The notes: a model not told the origin generated them from the sequence alone. Shown: positions 1 to 10,915, counted from the stretch's first letter. The stretch is DNA of 38,088 bases from an uncultured Paracoccaceae bacterium (GCA_947492825.1 CANLNT010000004.1:1-38088), one strand, 5' to 3'. Made by a program: numbers and translations.

Positions 1-77
1 GGGGGGGGGCGTGCCTTGGGGTTGTTGGATGTCAGAGTTGAATTTTGTCACCCGTGTCACGCTGCCTGCGGCGGCGG
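1..77. repeat. Terminal direct repeat, copy 1 (circle overlap)
   Basis: These 77 bases are identical to the last 77 bases of the window (38012-38088). An exact repeat at both ends of a contig is what a circular molecule gives when it is cut open with a fixed overlap. The unique circle is therefore 38,011 bp. The repeat begins with nine G residues and includes the first codons of the RTX gene that starts at 29, so the upstream region of that gene lies at the far end of the window. Confidence 0.95.
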
Positions 78-3000
78 ATTGGTCACAGATCACCGATCTG
101 GAGATCATCCGCGTCGGCGGGCAGGACCGACTTTATGCCACCTCGCGGTTTGACGGTGGCATCAGCAGCTGGAACATCAACGGCACCGCCCCCGCCAATC
201 TGGATGTGGCGACCTTTGCGGGTGGGCTGACACCGGGCAGCACCGGCACGCTGATGGTGGTGCATGTGGGCGGCGCTCCGACGCTTCTGACAGGTGGTGC
301 GACAAATGGCGGGCTAATGCTCTCGGCGCTGACCGGGGCGGGCGATATTGGCGCAGGCAGCAATGTGGCAGGCACCACCGGGCTGATTGGCGGGCTTTTG
401 GGCGGCGTCACCGTGACGCTGAACAACGGCCAGCAGGTTGTCTATGGCGGGTTGGCAGGCGCCGACGGGCTGGGCCGCATCCGTCTGGACAGCGGTGGCA
501 ATAATCTGGGTGCTGTGGTCGCAAGCGATACCAATGCCACCTATGCGGCCGACGTCTCGGATGTGGCGCACCTGAACGTCGGCGGCCAGAACTATGTCTA
601 TACCGCCAGCCTGTCCGAACACGGCATCACCACATGGGTTGTGGGTGGCACCGGCGGCGTGGCCGCAGGCCCATCGCTGGGCATGAACGAAGGCCTGTGG
701 ATCGCGGCCCCTACCCAGTTGGAAACCGCGCGTGTCGGGGGCACCGATTATCTGGTGGTTGGCGCGGCCACCTCCAATTCACTGTCGGTGATCCGCGTTG
801 ATCCCGATGGGTCTTTGCATGTCACCGACCATATGCTCGATACCCTTGGCACCCGCTTTGGCGGTGTGACGGCGGTGGATGTGGTGCAGGTGCAGGGCCA
901 TACCTATGTCGTCTCTGGCGGGGCAGATGATGGCATCACCCTGCATCAGCTTCTGCCCGGTGGGCAGTTGGTGCATGTGGCCAGCATCGCCGATACGCCC
1001 GCGATGAACCTGACCAACGTCAGCGCCATCACCACCCAGGCCAAAGGGGCCGAACTGCAGATCTTCGTGGCCTCCTCTGCCGAACGCGGCATCACCAAAC
1101 TGACCTTTGACACCGGCACCGCAGGGTCCGTGCTGACCGCGCCCACAGGTGGCGGCACCCTGCAAGGCGGGGCCGGGCGCGATGTAATCACCGGGCAAGG
1201 CGGCGCCGACGTGCTGCGCGGCGGGGCAGGTGATGACATCATCCGCGACGGGGCGGGCGTGGATGTGATGACCGGCGGGGCCGGCGCTGACACCTTCGTG
1301 CTGTCCTATGATGAAGGCGCTGACACGATCACCGACTTCACGGTGGGCGAAGATCGTCTGGACCTGTCCGGCTGGCCGATGGTCCGCTCTGCGGGCCAGC
1401 TGACCATGACCATCACCGATAACGGCTTTCGCATCACCTATGGGGATGAGGTGCTGACGGTGATCTCGTCCGATGGGACCCCCATCGACCACCGCTTTCT
1501 GGCCGAGGGCGACCTGATCGGCGGCCACCGCATCCCGCAGGTGATCCTGCCGGGGTTTGCAGGTCCCTTCACCCGCCCACCCAATCTGCCGGACCGGCCC
1601 AATATGGACCCTACCGTGCCCGAGGCCGAGGCGTTCTCTCTGCCCAATGTCACCATTGACGGTATCCGCTTTGCCAATCCAACGCTGATCAACGGGGCCA
1701 AGCCTGCGCGCTTTGGCACCGACCGTAGTGACACGATCAAGCTGAACACCGGTCACGACAAGATCTGGGGCAAGGGCGGGGCTGACAAGCTTTCAGCCGG
1801 GATCGGCTCTGACCGGATCTGGGGCCAGGACGGCAATGACTGGATCAACGGCATGCAGGGCGATGACCGGCTGTCGGGCGACGCAGGCCGCGACACCCTG
1901 CTGGGCGGCTTTGGCGATGACTACCTGATGGGTGGCGCGGATACCGACCGGCTGTGGGGCAACCAGGGCGATGACCTGCTGATGGGTGGACGTGGCGCCG
2001 ATACCCTGTGGGGCGGCGATCACAACGACCGGCTGGATGGCGGATCAGGCGGCGATATCCTTTATGGGCAAACCGGGCGCGACAGGCTGCTGGGCGGTGA
2101 CCAGTTCGACCGGCTTTATGGCGGTGACGGCGGTGACGCGCTTTATGGCGGCAGCGGCAATGATCAGATCTGGGGCAATGCGGCCAGCGACATGCTACGC
2201 GGTGGCACAGGCGATGATCGCCTGTGGGGTCAGGACCAGGCTGACGACCTCAAAGGCGAAGCAGGCCGCGACAGGCTTTATGGCGGCGGCGGTGGTGACG
2301 CGTTGGACGGCGGTGGTGGGGCCGACCTGATCTATGGCGGTGACGGCCAGGACCAACTGTGGGGTCAGGGCAGTGATGACAAGCTCTGGGGCAATGCATC
2401 CCGCGACATCCTGCGCGGCAGCGACGGGGCCGACCGGCTGTTTGGCGGCACGGGCGATGACCAGCTTTATGGTGAAAACGGTGATGACCGGCTGTGGGGC
2501 GGGCGCAACGACGACAATATCTTTGGCGGCAACGGCCATGACCTGCTGCGTGGCAAACATGGAAACGACACGCTGACCGGCAATGACGGGCGCGACAACC
2601 TCAACGGAGGTATCGGTGATGACACCCTGCTGGGCGGCAAAAGCCCTGACACCCTGTCCGGCAAATCCGGGGCCGACACGCTGACCGGCGGTGATGGGGA
2701 TGACCTGCTGCGGGGCGGCACCGGCGATGACCGTCTGTCGGGGTCCAAGGGCGATGACAAACTCAAGGGCGGGACCGGCGCCGATGCGCTCCGCGGCGGC
2801 GACGGCGATGATCGCCTGTCGGGGGGCGATGGAGATGATGACCTGCGCGGTCAGGTGGGCGATGACGTGCTGACCGGCGGGGCCGGGGCGGACACCTTTG
2901 TCTTTGACGACGGCCAGGATCGGATTCTGGATTTCGAGGATGGCCTGGACCGGGTTTCGATCAATCTTGATCTCTTTCCCGGCACGCTGACCGGGTCCGA

Positions 3001-3127
3001 GATTTTGGTGATCTACGGCAGCTATGCCGGCACCACTGCCACGATCGACTTTGCCAATGGCCATGTGCTGACGATTGAAAACGTGCTGGATTACGGGGCG
3101 CTTGGCGGGCAGATCGACGTCTTTTAG
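29..3127 (+). CDS. Large RTX protein with seven-repeat propeller-like head
   Basis: Secreted, calcium-binding RTX protein of 1032 residues, probably surface-attached or in the biofilm matrix. Residues about 25-365 hold seven related segments roughly 50 residues apart, each with a hydrophobic strand after a V-G-G turn and ending in a G-I-T/S-type strand; I read this as a seven-bladed beta-propeller. A short RTX block follows (about 376-424), then a non-repetitive spacer, then a long array of GGxGxDxLx nonapeptides (about 565-955), and an 80-residue tail starting GADTFVF, the usual C-terminal type I secretion region. There is no N-terminal signal peptide. I chose the ATG at 29 because the in-frame GTG at 11 would add only a poor leader; no strong Shine-Dalgarno is visible. 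The role is inferred: adhesin or matrix protein. It ends 3 bp from the convergent sugar transferase gene. Confidence 0.9.
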   Translation: MSELNFVTRVTLPAAADWSQITDLEIIRVGGQDRLYATSRFDGGISSWNINGTAPANLDVATFAGGLTPGSTGTLMVVHVGGAPTLLTGGATNGGLMLSALTGAGDIGAGSNVAGTTGLIGGLLGGVTVTLNNGQQVVYGGLAGADGLGRIRLDSGGNNLGAVVASDTNATYAADVSDVAHLNVGGQNYVYTASLSEHGITTWVVGGTGGVAAGPSLGMNEGLWIAAPTQLETARVGGTDYLVVGAATSNSLSVIRVDPDGSLHVTDHMLDTLGTRFGGVTAVDVVQVQGHTYVVSGGADDGITLHQLLPGGQLVHVASIADTPAMNLTNVSAITTQAKGAELQIFVASSAERGITKLTFDTGTAGSVLTAPTGGGTLQGGAGRDVITGQGGADVLRGGAGDDIIRDGAGVDVMTGGAGADTFVLSYDEGADTITDFTVGEDRLDLSGWPMVRSAGQLTMTITDNGFRITYGDEVLTVISSDGTPIDHRFLAEGDLIGGHRIPQVILPGFAGPFTRPPNLPDRPNMDPTVPEAEAFSLPNVTIDGIRFANPTLINGAKPARFGTDRSDTIKLNTGHDKIWGKGGADKLSAGIGSDRIWGQDGNDWINGMQGDDRLSGDAGRDTLLGGFGDDYLMGGADTDRLWGNQGDDLLMGGRGADTLWGGDHNDRLDGGSGGDILYGQTGRDRLLGGDQFDRLYGGDGGDALYGGSGNDQIWGNAASDMLRGGTGDDRLWGQDQADDLKGEAGRDRLYGGGGGDALDGGGGADLIYGGDGQDQLWGQGSDDKLWGNASRDILRGSDGADRLFGGTGDDQLYGENGDDRLWGGRNDDNIFGGNGHDLLRGKHGNDTLTGNDGRDNLNGGIGDDTLLGGKSPDTLSGKSGADTLTGGDGDDLLRGGTGDDRLSGSKGDDKLKGGTGADALRGGDGDDRLSGGDGDDDLRGQVGDDVLTGGAGADTFVFDDGQDRILDFEDGLDRVSINLDLFPGTLTGSEILVIYGSYAGTTATIDFANGHVLTIENVLDYGALGGQIDVF

Positions 3128-3130
3128 ACC

Positions 3131-3742
3131 CTAATGCCTCTGAAACGGCTTGGCCGCCGTCTGCCCGATCAGCTTCAGATCCAGACACAGGTTGCGCCTT
3201 TGCTGATAGATCAAATCCAGCTTGGCCTTGCGTGGAATGCAGCGCCGCCGGTAGACCGCATCGGTTTCTGCGGCCGTTTCGCAGGCCGCCAGCAACGCCT
3301 CTTCATGGGCATGAAAATGCAGGGACGCGAGGCCGGTGATCCCCGGACGACTGCGCAGGACGCGGCGATAAAGATCGGGATAGGCCTCTACATAGCGGCG
3401 CACCGGCGGGCGCGGCCCCACAAGGCTGATATCCCCGCGCAACACGTTCCACAGCTGCGGCAACTCATCCGCGCGGCTGCGGCGCAAAAGCTGGTGCAAC
3501 CGTGACAATTGCGCGGATTTGTTGCCGCCCGTCACCCCGCCATCGGCAGTGTTCACCGGCATGGTGCGCAGCTTAATCAGATCAAAGCCTTCGGTCGGCG
3601 TCTTCATCCGTTCGGAGACATAAAACAGCGGGCGACCTTCACGGATCAGCATCACGCCCATGACCAAAAGCAAAAACGGCAGCAGGATCAGACCCAAACA
3701 CAGGGCAATCACCACATCCAGGGCACGTTTGGCAGGTGTCAT
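3131..3742 (-). CDS. Initiating polyprenyl-phosphate sugar-1-phosphate transferase
   Basis: Small monotopic phosphoglycosyltransferase (203 residues), the size of the PglC/WreU group, which transfers a sugar-1-phosphate from a UDP-sugar to undecaprenyl phosphate and so starts a surface glycan. Seen: one hydrophobic membrane segment near the N-terminus (about residues 8-32), the catalytic Asp-Glu pair D92-E93 in ADELPQLWNVLRGD, and the conserved SLVGPRP motif following it. The ATG at 3742 overlaps the stop of the upstream reductase gene in an ATGA, so the two are translationally coupled. Codons upstream of this ATG in the same frame lie in the reductase gene and look non-genuine. Given the neighbours (4-reductase here, WbpM-type dehydratase elsewhere on the circle), the substrate is probably UDP-QuiNAc or UDP-FucNAc; that is inference. 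Confidence 0.92.
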   Translation of the reverse strand: MTPAKRALDVVIALCLGLILLPFLLLVMGVMLIREGRPLFYVSERMKTPTEGFDLIKLRTMPVNTADGGVTGGNKSAQLSRLHQLLRRSRADELPQLWNVLRGDISLVGPRPPVRRYVEAYPDLYRRVLRSRPGITGLASLHFHAHEEALLAACETAAETDAVYRRRCIPRKAKLDLIYQQRRNLCLDLKLIGQTAAKPFQRH

Positions 3743-4518
3743 CGCACCGCCCATCCGGCAGCACGCGCCTCTGCGATCAAGATTTGTGCATCCACCTGCG
3801 GCAAGGGCACCAGCGCCATCAGGCGGGTCACATCCAGCTCCAGCGTGGCCAGAACACCCGGCCCCGCAGGCCGCCAGTCCCAACTTTGGCAAGCCGCGCG
3901 GAGCAGATCCCCCATCGCCAGCGTGCCCGGCTGGGCCACGTTGACCACATCCGGCAGGGGACCCGCATGGGCCAGCAGCCCCCGGATCACAGCGCCCAGC
4001 CCAACGGCCGACAGATAAGACCGGCGCGGGCTGCTGCCATCCGGCAATTGATCCAGCGTCACCCGGCCCTTGGCGGCATTCATCAGCAGCATATCGCACC
4101 CCGCCACATTGCCGATCCGCAAGGCACAGGCGCGCCCTGTGATCGCCTGCTCCATTGCCAGCTTGCCCGCGCCGTAATCACCCACCGGCTGGCAGGGGGT
4201 ATCTTCACCGACCTTGCCCAGCTGCGGCCCATAAACCGCCTGGCTTGAGGCGATCAGCACCGGCACGCCATAAGCATCACCCAGATCACAGGCGGCGCAC
4301 GCCAGCGCCACCTCTGCTGCGGCATCTGCCCCGCGCGCCAGTTGCACCACACCGGTGATGCCGGTCAGATCAGGCGCGCTTTCGGTCAGCAGATCCCACG
4401 CCAGATCACCGCCCTTGCGGCTATGCCAAAATGCGGGTTGATCCTTGGGCCAAACACGAGCGAGCGCGCGCCCAACATGGCCCGCGCTACCCAATATCAA
4501 TGGTCCGTTTGTGGTCAT
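3739..4518 (-). CDS. NAD-dependent epimerase/dehydratase family, likely 4-keto-sugar reductase
   Basis: Extended short-chain dehydrogenase/reductase of 259 residues. The nucleotide-binding glycine motif is G10-S-A-G-H-V-G16 and the catalytic set is visible as S91/S92 and Y115-G-A-G-K119. It lies between the CAP-RTX gene (28 bp upstream) and the initiating sugar transferase (4 bp overlap). The pairing of a short SDR with a small phosphoglycosyltransferase recalls the rhizobial WreQ-WreU pair, in which the reductase makes UDP-QuiNAc for the transferase. The assignment to a 4-ketoreductase is inference from that context; an epimerase role remains possible. Its ribosome-binding site lies in the 3' arm of the hairpin at 4519-4546. 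Confidence 0.85.
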   Translation of the reverse strand: MTTNGPLILGSAGHVGRALARVWPKDQPAFWHSRKGGDLAWDLLTESAPDLTGITGVVQLARGADAAAEVALACAACDLGDAYGVPVLIASSQAVYGPQLGKVGEDTPCQPVGDYGAGKLAMEQAITGRACALRIGNVAGCDMLLMNAAKGRVTLDQLPDGSSPRRSYLSAVGLGAVIRGLLAHAGPLPDVVNVAQPGTLAMGDLLRAACQSWDWRPAGPGVLATLELDVTRLMALVPLPQVDAQILIAEARAAGWAVR

Positions 4519-4546
4519 GCCCTGCCCCGCCCTTGCGGGGTTGGGC
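4519..4546 (-). promoter_or_regulatory. Hairpin filling the gap between CAP-RTX and reductase genes
   Basis: The 28-bp gap between the two genes is one imperfect stem-loop. On the minus strand the arms are GCCC..CCCCG and CGGGG..GGGC, with loop CAAGGG and a 2-nt internal mismatch on each side. The right arm ends directly before the ATG at 4518 and holds the only purine-rich stretch able to act as Shine-Dalgarno, so folding would hide the ribosome-binding site of the reductase. There is no T-run after it, so it does not look like a simple intrinsic terminator. Confidence 0.5.
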
Positions 4547-5965
4547 TTATATGATGGTCAGGTCGTTTGCCAGAATATTGAGGTTGCTGACCCCATCGAC
4601 CCGCAGCGTGCCACCACCATCAAATTCCAGAATGGCGTTGCCGTTCACGATCCGCGCATCATCCAGAATGTCGGACACCTTGGTGCCGTTGCCTGCGGTG
4701 GCGCGGGCAATGGCGATGGTGTCGATGTTGTCCTGAAAATCGCGAATCCGGTCGCTGCCCTTGTTGAACACGAAAGTATCACTCCCGCCGCCGCCCCAAA
4801 GCTGGTCGTTCTGGAAACCGCCATCCAGCCGGTCATTGCCGTTGCCGCCATAAAGCACATCGTTGTGCTTGTTGCCCCACAGCTTGTCATTGCCGTTGTG
4901 CCCGGCAATCCGGTCATTGCCGTCACCGCCGCTGACCTGATCGTTGCCATTGCCGCCGTTCAGCCCATCCCAGCCAAAGCCACCCCAGATCTTGTCATTG
5001 CCGCCCATGCCGACAATTACGTCCTTGCCACTGCCGCCCTTGATCTCGTTGTTGCCACGGTTGCCTTCCAACCGGTTGTCTGCACCCGATCCATCCAGAT
5101 CAAGGTTGTCACGGCCCAGAAGCTTGGCGTTCTTGATCAACCCGCCCTTGAGGTTGGTATCGGTCGAGGTTTCCAGCTGCCAGCGCCCGTTGTCACCGCG
5201 CACCACGTCCAGCTTTGCGTTGCCGTCGGATGTGTCGATATCCAGCGTCGCCCATGTGGCATTGCCGTTCACGACCTTGACGGCCATCTTGTCGGACTTG
5301 CCCACGGCCACCGCATAGCCACCGCTGCCGATAGAGGTGTCGTTCTCGCCATCCGCGATGATCTTGACGTTCTTGCGGCCCTCTCCGATGGAATAGAACC
5401 AATCACCGTTATTGTCGTTATAGGCCACGCCGGTGATATAGACGTCGCCGCCTGACTTCGCGAACTTCTCGGTCAGCATCGAGGCGTTATAGGTATTGCC
5501 CTGATAGGTGAACTTGCCGCTTACCTGCGCCAGCCCAACCTCGCGGATATCCTCGGCAAAGGTATTGGCGCGGTGGCCTGCGCTGCGATACAGCCCCTCG
5601 TGGTGCTGCTCGATCGCGCGGCTCAGGTTGATGGATCCCGTCGACCCGGTCCAGGCGAGGTTTTCGCGCCATGTCCAGTTGCCCGAGAATTGATACCCCG
5701 CATCGCTCATGCGCTGACCGGGGTTCGACCCGCCTGCGCCAGTGTGGCTGAAGGTATCCGCGCTCAGCATCCACTTGCTGTGGCTGATGGCGGCACTTTC
5801 CAACTTGCTGTTGGGTGCCAGCACCTGCTTGGCGCTGCCATCAATGGTACCGCTTTGCAGACCCGAATTCAGACCCACACCATAACGGTTGGCTTCTGCC
5901 TGGGGATCCAACCGCGCCCGGTTGATCAGTTCCAGTAGATATTGTTCGGCAGCCGACAGACCCAT
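4547..5965 (-). CDS. CAP (SCP/PR-1) domain protein with RTX repeats
   Basis: Predicted secreted protein of 472 residues. Residues about 5-170 form a CAP/SCP domain: the conserved polar cluster is visible as H62 (SHSKWM), H74 (FSH), E101 (W-R-E-N-L-A-W), E123 (HHEGLY) and H131 (SAGHR). A linking domain follows (about 175-290), then RTX nonapeptides (about 291-395) and the tail SDTFVFNKGSDRIRDF, typical of type I secretion substrates. No signal peptide is present. The start is firm: AAGGAG lies 6 nt before the ATG. CAP domains in bacteria have varied or unknown activities, so no function is claimed. It is the first gene of a probable three-gene minus-strand run ending in the initiating sugar transferase. 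Confidence 0.9.
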   Translation of the reverse strand: MGLSAAEQYLLELINRARLDPQAEANRYGVGLNSGLQSGTIDGSAKQVLAPNSKLESAAISHSKWMLSADTFSHTGAGGSNPGQRMSDAGYQFSGNWTWRENLAWTGSTGSINLSRAIEQHHEGLYRSAGHRANTFAEDIREVGLAQVSGKFTYQGNTYNASMLTEKFAKSGGDVYITGVAYNDNNGDWFYSIGEGRKNVKIIADGENDTSIGSGGYAVAVGKSDKMAVKVVNGNATWATLDIDTSDGNAKLDVVRGDNGRWQLETSTDTNLKGGLIKNAKLLGRDNLDLDGSGADNRLEGNRGNNEIKGGSGKDVIVGMGGNDKIWGGFGWDGLNGGNGNDQVSGGDGNDRIAGHNGNDKLWGNKHNDVLYGGNGNDRLDGGFQNDQLWGGGGSDTFVFNKGSDRIRDFQDNIDTIAIARATAGNGTKVSDILDDARIVNGNAILEFDGGGTLRVDGVSNLNILANDLTII

Positions 5966-6055
5966 AACACACTCCTTGCATTCCCATCCTCACCCCCCCC
6001 GGGTAGGACGAAATCGTTCAGGGTGCATCTGACAGGGCAAGTTGGGCATGGTCGC

Positions 6056-6069
6056 GGCAAGCGCTTGCC
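6056..6069. promoter_or_regulatory. Perfect 14-bp palindrome, LacI-type operator candidate
   Basis: GGCAAGCGCTTGCC is a perfect dyad with the AAGCGCTT core seen in many LacI-family operators. It sits in the 179-bp gap between the end of the Wza-type gene and the start of the CAP-RTX gene, about 90 bp upstream of that start. No LacI-type gene is on the replicon, so a regulator would have to be chromosomal. The rest of this gap holds a weak stem (GCCGA..TCGGC) just past the wza stop on the minus strand and no other clear signal. Confidence 0.4.
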
Positions 6070-6144
6070 CAAATTCAGGCCATATTCGCAAATTTTAGCC
6101 GACCCATTCCGGCATCGGCAACAATCCCCGGCGGCAGACCGGGA

Positions 6145-7266
6145 TTAGTTCAGCCTGTTGAACAAATCGACCCCGGCGTCCAACAGGCCAAAGACCGTGC
6201 GCGCGGCGTTCAGCGGGCTTTCGGTGGCATAGACCAGATCACCGTCATAGATCGGGAATTGGCCGGCACTGAACAGGCCATCGGCACTGGTCAGATCCAG
6301 GGTGAACACCACCCGGTCCATCGGTGGGCCACTGACGCCGTCGCGCACCGCGCGGGTCGGATAGGACCGCAGCACCAGAATACCCTGTGGATTTGCGGTG
6401 TTAGCCGACACCCCGCCGATGATCGCCATCGCCTCTAGCGCCGTGATCTGATCCGTCGGGAAGACGTGTTGCGCCTGCCGGTTGGCCGCCCCCAGCGACA
6501 AAAAGCTGCGTTCTTCCTCTTCCACGATCACCCGGTCACCACCGCGCAGCACCGTATCCAGCCGCGGGTTGTCAAACAGCCGGGACACCGAGGTGCCGTA
6601 GATGTCATTGCCCCGGAGGATGCGGACCTGTGGATTGACCAGATCACCCCGGATGCCGCCACCCTCTGCAATAAGCTCCAGCACCGATGCATTGGTGTCA
6701 GGCAAGGGATAGACCCCGGGCCGGGTCACGCCCGACACCAGATTTGCGGTATTGCCGCGCCCCGGTTCCAGGCTCAGTTGCACCTGCGCACTGGGCACCG
6801 TGGCCACCAGCTCTTCTTCGATGCGCGCGCGCGCGGTGCCTGGTGCCATGCCGGCCACGCGCATCTCGCCCACAAAGGGGATAAAGATACGCCCGTCAGC
6901 GCCCACCTGAATGCTTTGCAATTGCGCCACGCGCTGACCTGCAGTGGTCAAAAGCGAGTTTTCTTCCGCATCCCAGACCGAGATCTGCAACCGATCCCCC
7001 GGTGAGATCAGCACCGAGGCAGGCTGCGCACCCCCGTTGATCCAGGAATAGCCCCCCTGCCCCGTGCGCGGCCAATTGGCGATTGTGGGCAGGGCCGCGC
7101 GGGTCACATCAAAAACGGCAAAGTCGTAAATCGCCTCGCCATCGGGCCCGGTTTCATCACTGGCCGCCAGCACTTCGCTTTGAAAACCGGCCCCGCGGGG
7201 CGCATTACATGCGACCAAAAGCAGACAGGCCAACCCCGTGGCCAAAAGCTTTGTGATGCGCATCAT
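6145..7266 (-). CDS. Wza-type outer-membrane polysaccharide export lipoprotein
   Basis: Outer-membrane polysaccharide export (OPX) protein of 373 residues, which forms the exit channel for capsule or exopolysaccharide. Seen: an N-terminal lipoprotein signal with lipobox L17-V-A-C20, a Poly_export region at about residues 85-180 (S-P-G-D-R-L-Q-I-S-V-W, then D-G-R-I-F-I-P-F-V-G) and SLBB-like segments after it (G-V-T-R-P-G-V-Y, then L-E-L-I-A-E-G-G-G). The ATG at 7266 is preceded by GGGGGG four bases upstream, and the next codon is also ATG (7263). Longer starts lack a ribosome-binding site and would spoil the signal peptide. It is divergent from glf. Its partners are the KpsE-, KpsT- and KpsM-type proteins encoded elsewhere on the circle. 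Confidence 0.93.
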   Translation of the reverse strand: MMRITKLLATGLACLLLVACNAPRGAGFQSEVLAASDETGPDGEAIYDFAVFDVTRAALPTIANWPRTGQGGYSWINGGAQPASVLISPGDRLQISVWDAEENSLLTTAGQRVAQLQSIQVGADGRIFIPFVGEMRVAGMAPGTARARIEEELVATVPSAQVQLSLEPGRGNTANLVSGVTRPGVYPLPDTNASVLELIAEGGGIRGDLVNPQVRILRGNDIYGTSVSRLFDNPRLDTVLRGGDRVIVEEEERSFLSLGAANRQAQHVFPTDQITALEAMAIIGGVSANTANPQGILVLRSYPTRAVRDGVSGPPMDRVVFTLDLTSADGLFSAGQFPIYDGDLVYATESPLNAARTVFGLLDAGVDLFNRLN

Positions 7267-9593
<2,327 letters not shown>

Positions 9594-9640
9594 CGGCACA
9601 GCCCGCGCTATCGTGGCCCTGAGGCAAGGAAAGACACCCG

Positions 9641-10915
9641 ATGACAGACGCGCAAACCCCGGAAAAAGCGCCTGAAAACAATTCGTTAAAGGGTCAGGGC
9701 AACGGCCCGGGCAAGGGGAAAGGTCAAGGCAAAGGCAAGAAAGCCGCTCAGCCTCAGCGCCCGGTGCCGCAGCCCTATGTCCCGCGCCCTCCGGCCAAAG
9801 CGGCCCGTGCCAAGCCGCGGCACTGGTTCATGTTCTTTGCCTTCATCATCATGGTGGCTGCCCCCGTCTCTGTGGCGGGCTGGTATCTTTATACCCGCGC
9901 GGCCGACCAATACGCCTCGACCCTTGGCTTCACCGTCCGCTCCGAAGACGTCTCCAGTGCGGTGGATATTCTGGGCGGGCTCGGCTCGACTCTGGGCGGC
10001 GGCGGCGGCGGCGACAGTGACATCCTGTATGAATTCATCCGCAGCCAGGAAATGGTACGCGCCATCGACACCAAACTGGACCTGCGCGGCCTCTTCAGCC
10101 GCCATGTGGAACAAGACCCGGTACTGGGTTTTGACCCCGCAGGCACGATCGAAGACCTGACCACCTTTTGGCGCCGCATGGTGCGGGTGTCCTATGACAC
10201 CGGGTCAGGCCTGATCGAGCTGCGCGTGCTGGCCTTTGAACCGGAAGAGGCCAAGGCCATCGCCGAGGCGATCTATGACGAAAGCTCTGTCATGATCAAC
10301 GCGCTCTCGGCCATCGCGCGGGCCGATGCGACCCGATATGCGCAAGAAGATCTGGAACTCTCGCTGGAACGCCTGAAAACCGCACGCGAGGCGCTGACCG
10401 CCTTTCGCCTCGCCAACCAGATCGTCGATCCCAATGCCGATATCCAGACCCAGATCGGTCTGCTGGCGACCCTGCAGGAACAACAGGCCACCGCGATCAT
10501 CGAATATCAGCTGATCTCGGAAACCGCGTCCGAGGGCGACCCCCGCGTGGCACAGGCCCGCCGCCGGCTCGAGGTGATCGAGGCGCAGGTGGAAGAGGAA
10601 CGCAAAAAATTCGGCGCAGGCGGGGTTGGCCCCGGCGGTCAGGAATACGCCAAGATCATTTCTGAATTCGAGCGCCTGACCGTGGACCGTGAATTTGCCG
10701 AAACCGCCTATGCCGCAACACTCTCGGCCTTTGATGCCGCCCGGGCAGAGGCGAACCGCCAATCACGCTATCTGGCGGCCTATATCCAGCCCACGCTGGC
10801 CGAACGGTCCGAATTCCCCCAGCGCGAGGTGCTTCTGGCGCTCGTCACCCTCTTCAGCTTTCTGACATGGGCGATCATCAGCTTGATCTACTACGCCCTG
10901 CGCGACCGCCGCTAA
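9641..10915 (+). CDS. KpsE-type capsule export inner-membrane protein
   Basis: Periplasmic adaptor of the polysaccharide co-polymerase type 3 group (KpsE/CtrB/BexC), 424 residues. Residues 1-60 are an unusual cytoplasmic tail, rich in Gly-Lys-Gln then Pro. A membrane segment follows at about 62-84, then a long periplasmic part with coiled-coil-like helices (about 220-390), and a second membrane segment at about 396-418 ending in A-L-R-D-R-R. It links the KpsMT transporter in the inner membrane with the Wza-type channel. It starts 47 bp after the GT2 gene and is followed after 10 bp by the ATPase gene, consistent with one operon. A six-Gly run lies near residue 120. Confidence 0.92.
   Translation: MTDAQTPEKAPENNSLKGQGNGPGKGKGQGKGKKAAQPQRPVPQPYVPRPPAKAARAKPRHWFMFFAFIIMVAAPVSVAGWYLYTRAADQYASTLGFTVRSEDVSSAVDILGGLGSTLGGGGGGDSDILYEFIRSQEMVRAIDTKLDLRGLFSRHVEQDPVLGFDPAGTIEDLTTFWRRMVRVSYDTGSGLIELRVLAFEPEEAKAIAEAIYDESSVMINALSAIARADATRYAQEDLELSLERLKTAREALTAFRLANQIVDPNADIQTQIGLLATLQEQQATAIIEYQLISETASEGDPRVAQARRRLEVIEAQVEEERKKFGAGGVGPGGQEYAKIISEFERLTVDREFAETAYAATLSAFDAARAEANRQSRYLAAYIQPTLAERSEFPQREVLLALVTLFSFLTWAIISLIYYALRDRR

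Noticed and set aside
779-1756. Long minus-strand open frame of 325 codons
   Set aside because: It lies wholly opposite the RTX protein, has no family resemblance and follows from GC-rich codons on the other strand. The same holds for the minus frames at 2195-3064 and 20014-21165.
1700-2890. Dense short repeats resembling a CRISPR or satellite array
   Set aside because: The repeats are in-frame RTX nonapeptide codons with no constant repeat and spacer lengths; there are no cas genes.
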